Positions 6,470-9,125 of a stretch of 9,125 nt of DNA are shown one piece after another (position 1 is the stretch's first letter; every line of letters begins with the position of its first letter). The notes under the pieces were generated by a model, which was given only the letters and a program-made list of their open reading frames with translations, made no database searches and was not told where the DNA came from. The DNA comes from Bacillota bacterium. Lineage in GTDB: Bacteria; Bacillota; Dethiobacteria; DTU022. Made by a program: the position numbers and the translations under genes. The stretch is from the NCBI GenBank assembly GCA_012510305.1, contig JAAZIE010000288.1, positions 1 to 9,125 of the forward strand, read 5' to 3'.

Positions 6470-6886
6470 ATGGACAAGAGAGTTGCCGTACTAATACTTG
6501 TACTTGTATTCAGCCTTGCAACCCTCTCCTGCAGCAATGAAGCGCTCCCCCCGCTGGAGGGCGAACCGGCTGAGCTGGCCGCAGAATTCGTCGACGACCT
6601 CGCCGGGGGCAATTACGAGGAGTGCACCCGGTACTTTAACTTGCGGATGAAGCGGACGCTCTCCGCCCGGAAGCTGGAGCAGGCCTGGATAGATCTGCTG
6701 GAGCAAACCGGGCCCTATGAAAGCCAATCGGATATGCGCGAAGAAAGCGTTGACGGTTACCTGGCAGTCACGATCAACGCTCAATTCGGAAAAGATACAG
6801 CAAAAATCCGCATTGTTTTCGATGAAAGCCGGCACATATCCGGCCTGTGGTTCAAACCGGACCGGAAAAAAGCGGCAGGAGAATAA
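6470..6886 (+). CDS. Small DUF3887-like lipoprotein
   Basis: A 138-residue exported protein. Residues 1-20 are a short lipoprotein-type signal (MDKR, then a hydrophobic run) ending in ATLSC, with Cys21 as probable lipid-bearing residue. The lipobox is imperfect because position -3 is Thr rather than Leu/Val/Ile. The mature part, about 33-130, resembles DUF3887: a helix with AAEFVDDLAGGNYEEC, LSARKLEQAW, then beta strands (YLAVTINAQFG, AKIRIVFD) and the closing ISGLWFKP. This family is expected to have a small NTF2-like fold and has no catalytic residues I can point to. Last gene of the probable M20/DUF5058 operon, directly before a strong terminator. ATG start with GGTGA 10 bases upstream, and AAAGGAG further away, so initiation is probably weaker than for its neighbours. 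It may be an extracytoplasmic accessory of the membrane pair (inference). Confidence 0.75.
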   Translation: MDKRVAVLILVLVFSLATLSCSNEALPPLEGEPAELAAEFVDDLAGGNYEECTRYFNLRMKRTLSARKLEQAWIDLLEQTGPYESQSDMREESVDGYLAVTINAQFGKDTAKIRIVFDESRHISGLWFKPDRKKAAGE

Positions 6887-6900
6887 ATCAAATCCTTCTA

Positions 6901-6931
6901 TAATCCCCCTCAAAAGGGGGATTATTTTTTT
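6901..6931 (+). terminator. Rho-independent terminator of the peptidase operon
   Basis: A perfect 10-bp stem, TAATCCCCCT (6901-6910) with AGGGGGATTA (6915-6924), has a CAAA tetraloop and is followed by seven T residues (6925-6931). It lies 14 bases after the lipoprotein stop codon. The opposite strand lacks a comparable T-run, so it mainly serves the plus-strand operon. Confidence 0.95.
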
Positions 6932-7002
6932 CCCAAACAAGATTGTGCCGGCCGGGGGGAGCGATCTCGCTTCGCCAGGTCCCCGGTGGTGAAAACGTGA
7001 GC

Positions 7003-7018
7003 TTGAGCCCCGGCTCAA
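7003..7018 (-). terminator. Weak palindrome at the end of the deacetylase gene
   Basis: TTGAGCC (7003-7009) and GGCTCAA (7012-7018) form a 7-bp inverted repeat that includes the TGA stop of the deacetylase gene (7015-7017). On the minus strand a TTTT run follows at 6992-6995, about seven bases beyond the stem. The two-base centre and short T-run make this a poor intrinsic terminator; it may only block read-through partly. Confidence 0.25.
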
Positions 7019-8262
7019 CTGCCGCCGTGATCCGGTTTCTCTTCTCCGGTGAGGCCCGTTAAAATGATCAGCTCTTCAATGGTTAAAAAGAAATAGCCCT
7101 GTTCCTGCAGACCCTCGATCACCAGGGGCAGGGCCTTGACGGTGTTGATGCGGTTGCCCCCCTCGGTGGAGACCAGGTTGCCGCTATCATGAAACAGAAG
7201 GATCGACCCCGGCCCGGCCCGGTTTAACACCCTGGCGGCAATGCGGCCGGCGGGCAGCTCCAACCAATCCTGAGAGGTAACGTTCCACAGGACCACGGTA
7301 TAGCCCTGTTCCTGAAGGAAATCGCGGGCAAAAGTGGAGTAGATCCCGCGGGGAGGGCGAAAGAAACGGGGGGGCCTCCCGGTAACCTTCTCGATCATTT
7401 CATGCGTGCGCATGATCTCCAAACGGGTGTAGTCTGTTGAAAGGGGGACAAGGCTGCGGTGAGACCAGGTATGGTTGCCCAAGCTATGGCCCTCGCGGGC
7501 AATGCGCCGGGCCAGCTCGGGATACTGCTCCACGTGGCGCCCCACCATGAAGAATGTGGCGGAGACACCATAATATTTCAATATGTCCAGGATCGCGGGA
7601 GTGTAAAGGGGATCGGGCCCGTCATCGAAAGTAAGTGCCGCCACCTTGAACTCACCGGTGCCCCGGCGAATAATATCGATCTGCTTGCCAAATCCCTGGT
7701 AGACATAGCGGTTAAAAAATACGGTCACCGCGATAAATACAATCAGGATAACGGCAAGAAGCTGGCGCAGGCGCTGCCGCTTGCGCAGGGCGGATCGGTC
7801 CGGGTTGAGCAGCGGGATGGCCTGGTAGGCCAGGAAAACGGTGCAAACGAGGCCAAAGATGACGTAGATATCAAGCTCCTTGATCTGCCAGAGCAGGAAA
7901 GGAAGAAAGAGACCGGCGCCCAGCCGGGCAACAGCGGCAGAACCGGCCAGATAGTAGATCACGAAAGCCGCAAACGCAGCCAGGAGACCGGCGGGCGGGG
8001 AAAAAACCAGCAGGCCGCCCCAGGCAACCCAGTGCGCCGGGCGCTCCGCAAACCGCAGCAGCGGGGACCAGGCCTGGCCGGCCATGACCCCGACCAGGGC
8101 GATCGTCATGGTCAGCCCGGTATCGTTGACCAGCCTGGCGGCAAAGATGGCCGCGGCCCCCTTGCCCACGGCGAGCACCGTCCCCTTCCAACCCCCGTCA
8201 ATGGGGAGTTTCAGCGAGCCCCAAAACCAGCTGAAAAGCAGAACATAGAGATATAGGATCAA
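7015..8262 (-). CDS. PlsY-like membrane domain fused to polysaccharide deacetylase
   Basis: A 415-residue membrane protein with two parts. Residues 1-150 are hydrophobic and resemble the acyltransferase PlsY in layout (GSLKLP near 15-20, GKGAAAIFAARL at 33-44, GQAWSPLLRF at 62-71, then LVFSPPAGLLAA), but the PlsY catalytic motifs are absent, so this half is probably not an acyltransferase. A further helix at 168-184 leads to the NodB domain (about 205-400). All five deacetylase motifs are present: TFDDG (211-215; Asp213 base, Asp214 metal), HTWSH (264-268; both His bind metal), RPPRG (302-306), the SQDW strand (330-333) and LFHDS (356-360; His358). It should remove acetyl groups from an N-acetylated glycan such as peptidoglycan at the outer membrane face. 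Start is TTG (8260-8262), chosen because GGGAGG lies 8 bases upstream and no in-frame ATG exists. Convergent with the upstream operon. Confidence 0.88.
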   Translation of the reverse strand: MILYLYVLLFSWFWGSLKLPIDGGWKGTVLAVGKGAAAIFAARLVNDTGLTMTIALVGVMAGQAWSPLLRFAERPAHWVAWGGLLVFSPPAGLLAAFAAFVIYYLAGSAAVARLGAGLFLPFLLWQIKELDIYVIFGLVCTVFLAYQAIPLLNPDRSALRKRQRLRQLLAVILIVFIAVTVFFNRYVYQGFGKQIDIIRRGTGEFKVAALTFDDGPDPLYTPAILDILKYYGVSATFFMVGRHVEQYPELARRIAREGHSLGNHTWSHRSLVPLSTDYTRLEIMRTHEMIEKVTGRPPRFFRPPRGIYSTFARDFLQEQGYTVVLWNVTSQDWLELPAGRIAARVLNRAGPGSILLFHDSGNLVSTEGGNRINTVKALPLVIEGLQEQGYFFLTIEELIILTGLTGEEKPDHGGS

Positions 8263-8270
8263 AAATGAAG

Positions 8271-8276
8271 CCTCCC
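8271..8276 (-). promoter_or_regulatory. Shine-Dalgarno fixing a TTG start
   Basis: GGGAGG on the minus strand lies 8 bases before the TTG at 8260-8262 and is the main evidence for that unusual start. GAGCAG (8278-8283) and CTGCTC (8302-8307) can pair just upstream, with a CTTTTAAAAG palindrome (8290-8299) between, so leader folding might affect access to this site. Confidence 0.6.
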
Positions 8277-8520
8277 GGAGCAGAGATCGCTTTTAAAAGA
8301 GCTGCTCTATCATTTTTCCCAGAGAGGCTGACTCTATTTCAGCAGAAATAACCGGCACCTTGATCATCTTGGATCCCTGCTCCGCCCGCCGTCAGCATCA
8401 AACATCGCCTCCGTAGAATTTGGGGAAGGAATTTACTGCTAATGCGCGAATATTAAGGATTAGGGCACGTTCCAAGGCTGTTGTTTAAGCTTATTGATTA
8501 CCGGTCTGCCTCAATTAATT

Positions 8521-8548
8521 CGCCTGCCTTGATTTTGACCGGCAGGCG
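8521..8548. repeat. Inverted repeat upstream of the membrane protein gene
   Basis: CGCCTGCC (8521-8528) and GGCAGGCG (8541-8548) form a perfect 8-bp inverted repeat around a 12-base centre, TTGATTTTGACC. A G-rich run follows rather than T, so it is not a terminator on the plus strand; on the minus strand it is followed by AATTAATT. It ends about 80 bases before the ATG at 8630 and could be an operator or an mRNA leader hairpin. Confidence 0.45.
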
Positions 8549-8615
8549 GGGGAGGGAGGGAGTTCCCGGAGCAATAGTGTTTACCTCTATCCGTCCAAAT
8601 TTATTTCAATAATTC

Positions 8616-8624
8616 AGGAGGTGA
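8616..8624 (+). promoter_or_regulatory. Near-perfect Shine-Dalgarno of the partial membrane gene
   Basis: CAGGAGGTGA, covering GGAGGTGA, is almost fully complementary to the 16S rRNA tail and lies 5 bases before the ATG at 8630. It implies strong translation and supports this start. Confidence 0.85.
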
Positions 8625-8629
8625 CCAAG

Positions 8630-9125
8630 ATGACCGAAGCAACGTACCAGGCCCTGGAGGGACTGCGCGACTTCACCACCATTCAGTGGTATATCATCCC
8701 GCTTTTACTGGTCGTGATCTACATCTACACCCAGGAGATCAACAAGGCCAGGGACAGCGGCAACTGGAATCCCATCTTTGCAGCGTTAACCGTGCTGGGC
8801 CTCGATTTTTTCAATGAAACCTGGAACGGGTGGGTGATGGCCTATACCCAGCACTCGGCGGTATGGACCACCCCCGGGCCCACGGCACTGCGGATTTTCG
8901 TAGGTTGGAATATCGAGATCATCTTCATGTTTTCACTGCTTGGTTTTGTATATTACTATTTCATGAGCAAAAATCAGGACAAAAAAATCTTGGGCCTTAG
9001 CGAAAAGTGGTTTTTCGCCATCCTCTCTACCGTGCTGGCGGTATTCGTAGAGTGTATCTTGAATGTGGGTGACCTGCTGATCTGGGAATATCCCTGGTGG
9101 AAACTCTCCTTCGGCGGGATCTGGC
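8630..9125 (+). CDS. Multi-pass membrane protein, partial (3' end missing)
   Basis: The first 165 codons of an open frame that runs off the window. I do not recognise a named family, though Trp-rich membrane proteins with a similar WNPIF / FNE.WN / NIEI pattern exist among uncharacterised bacterial proteins (from memory). Hydrophobic segments lie at about 19-35, 48-63, 86-111 and 126-151. There is no signal peptide; the N-terminus is soluble and acidic. Buried or near-membrane charged residues are notable: Asp59 and Glu63 (GLDFFNETWNGW), Glu96 (GWNIEIIFMF), Glu141, Asn145 and Asp148 (FVECILNVGDLL) and Glu153. Aromatic residues are dense, especially Trp (46, 65, 68, 79, 93, 127, 152, 156, 157). 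Such a pattern could bind a cation or cofactor, but that is inference. ATG start behind a near-ideal Shine-Dalgarno at 8616-8624. Confidence 0.8.
   Translation, partial: MTEATYQALEGLRDFTTIQWYIIPLLLVVIYIYTQEINKARDSGNWNPIFAALTVLGLDFFNETWNGWVMAYTQHSAVWTTPGPTALRIFVGWNIEIIFMFSLLGFVYYYFMSKNQDKKILGLSEKWFFAILSTVLAVFVECILNVGDLLIWEYPWWKLSFGGIW

Larger units (their letters stand above)
8263..8629. other. Divergent intergenic region, no supported gene
   Basis: These 367 bases separate the minus-strand deacetylase from the plus-strand membrane protein and are more AT-rich than the genes. I find no convincing -35/-10 pair on either strand. Content seen: the leader hairpin next to the deacetylase start (8278-8307), a 24-codon open frame on the minus strand (8293-8367) without a clear ribosome site, an 8-bp inverted repeat at 8521-8548, and a purine-rich run at 8545-8561. 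Confidence 0.5.

Noticed and set aside
8293..8367. 24-residue open frame upstream of the deacetylase (minus strand)
   Set aside because: It begins at an ATG but lacks a well-spaced ribosome site and has no recognisable peptide motif. Too short to call as a gene without conservation.
8541..8561. G-quadruplex in the purine-rich run
   Set aside because: Only three runs of three or more G are present (GGGGG, GGG, GGG); the fourth would be a GG pair, so only a weak two-layer structure is possible.

Overview
The window looks like chromosomal DNA of an anaerobic, fairly GC-rich member of the Firmicutes (Clostridia; a Peptococcaceae, Moorella or Syntrophomonas-like lineage is my best guess). The reasons are strong purine-rich Shine-Dalgarno sites (AGGAGG, GGAGGTGA), frequent GTG and TTG starts, a sigma-A type promoter (TTGACA, 17 bp, TATGAT), an oxygen-sensitive glycyl radical enzyme, and a GGTGACAGG hairpin element of a kind I associate with Clostridia genomes. 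The taxonomic call is inference from sequence style, not from a marker gene. No phage, transposase, CRISPR, rRNA or tRNA genes are visible.

Layout. (1) Positions 1-77 hold a repeat-like non-coding stretch. (2) Positions 78-3350, minus strand: a probable two-gene unit read from a promoter at 3322-3350, first an uncharacterised glycyl radical enzyme (898-3273) and then a flavin-binding PNPOx-like protein (78-824). No activating enzyme for the radical enzyme is in the window. (3) Positions 3351-3475: a divergent control region with repeated TACAGTA / AAATACAG words. (4) Positions 3476-6931, plus strand: a probable four-gene operon of a membrane-anchored M20 metallopeptidase, a DUF5058 membrane protein, a second membrane protein that looks like a distant relative of the DUF5058 partner, and a small DUF3887 lipoprotein, closed by a strong rho-independent terminator at 6901-6931. 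(5) Positions 7015-8262, minus strand: a convergent gene whose product joins a degenerate PlsY-like membrane domain to a polysaccharide deacetylase (NodB) domain. (6) Positions 8263-8629: a 367-base divergent intergenic region with two inverted repeats. (7) Positions 8630-9125, plus strand: the first 165 codons of an unrecognised multi-pass membrane protein, cut by the window end.

How the genes may work together. The most system-like part is the M20 peptidase operon. A membrane-tethered amide hydrolase next to two co-translated, mutually similar membrane proteins suggests a heterodimeric transporter or channel that moves a peptide or N-acyl amino acid, or its hydrolysis product, with the lipoprotein as an extracytoplasmic accessory. 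The glycyl radical enzyme has an intact thiyl cysteine, a Cys-x-Glu motif and a glycyl radical loop, so it should be active, but its GCLEN active-site signature does not match the eliminases I know and its substrate is unknown. The deacetylase probably edits cell-envelope glycan at the outer face of the membrane.
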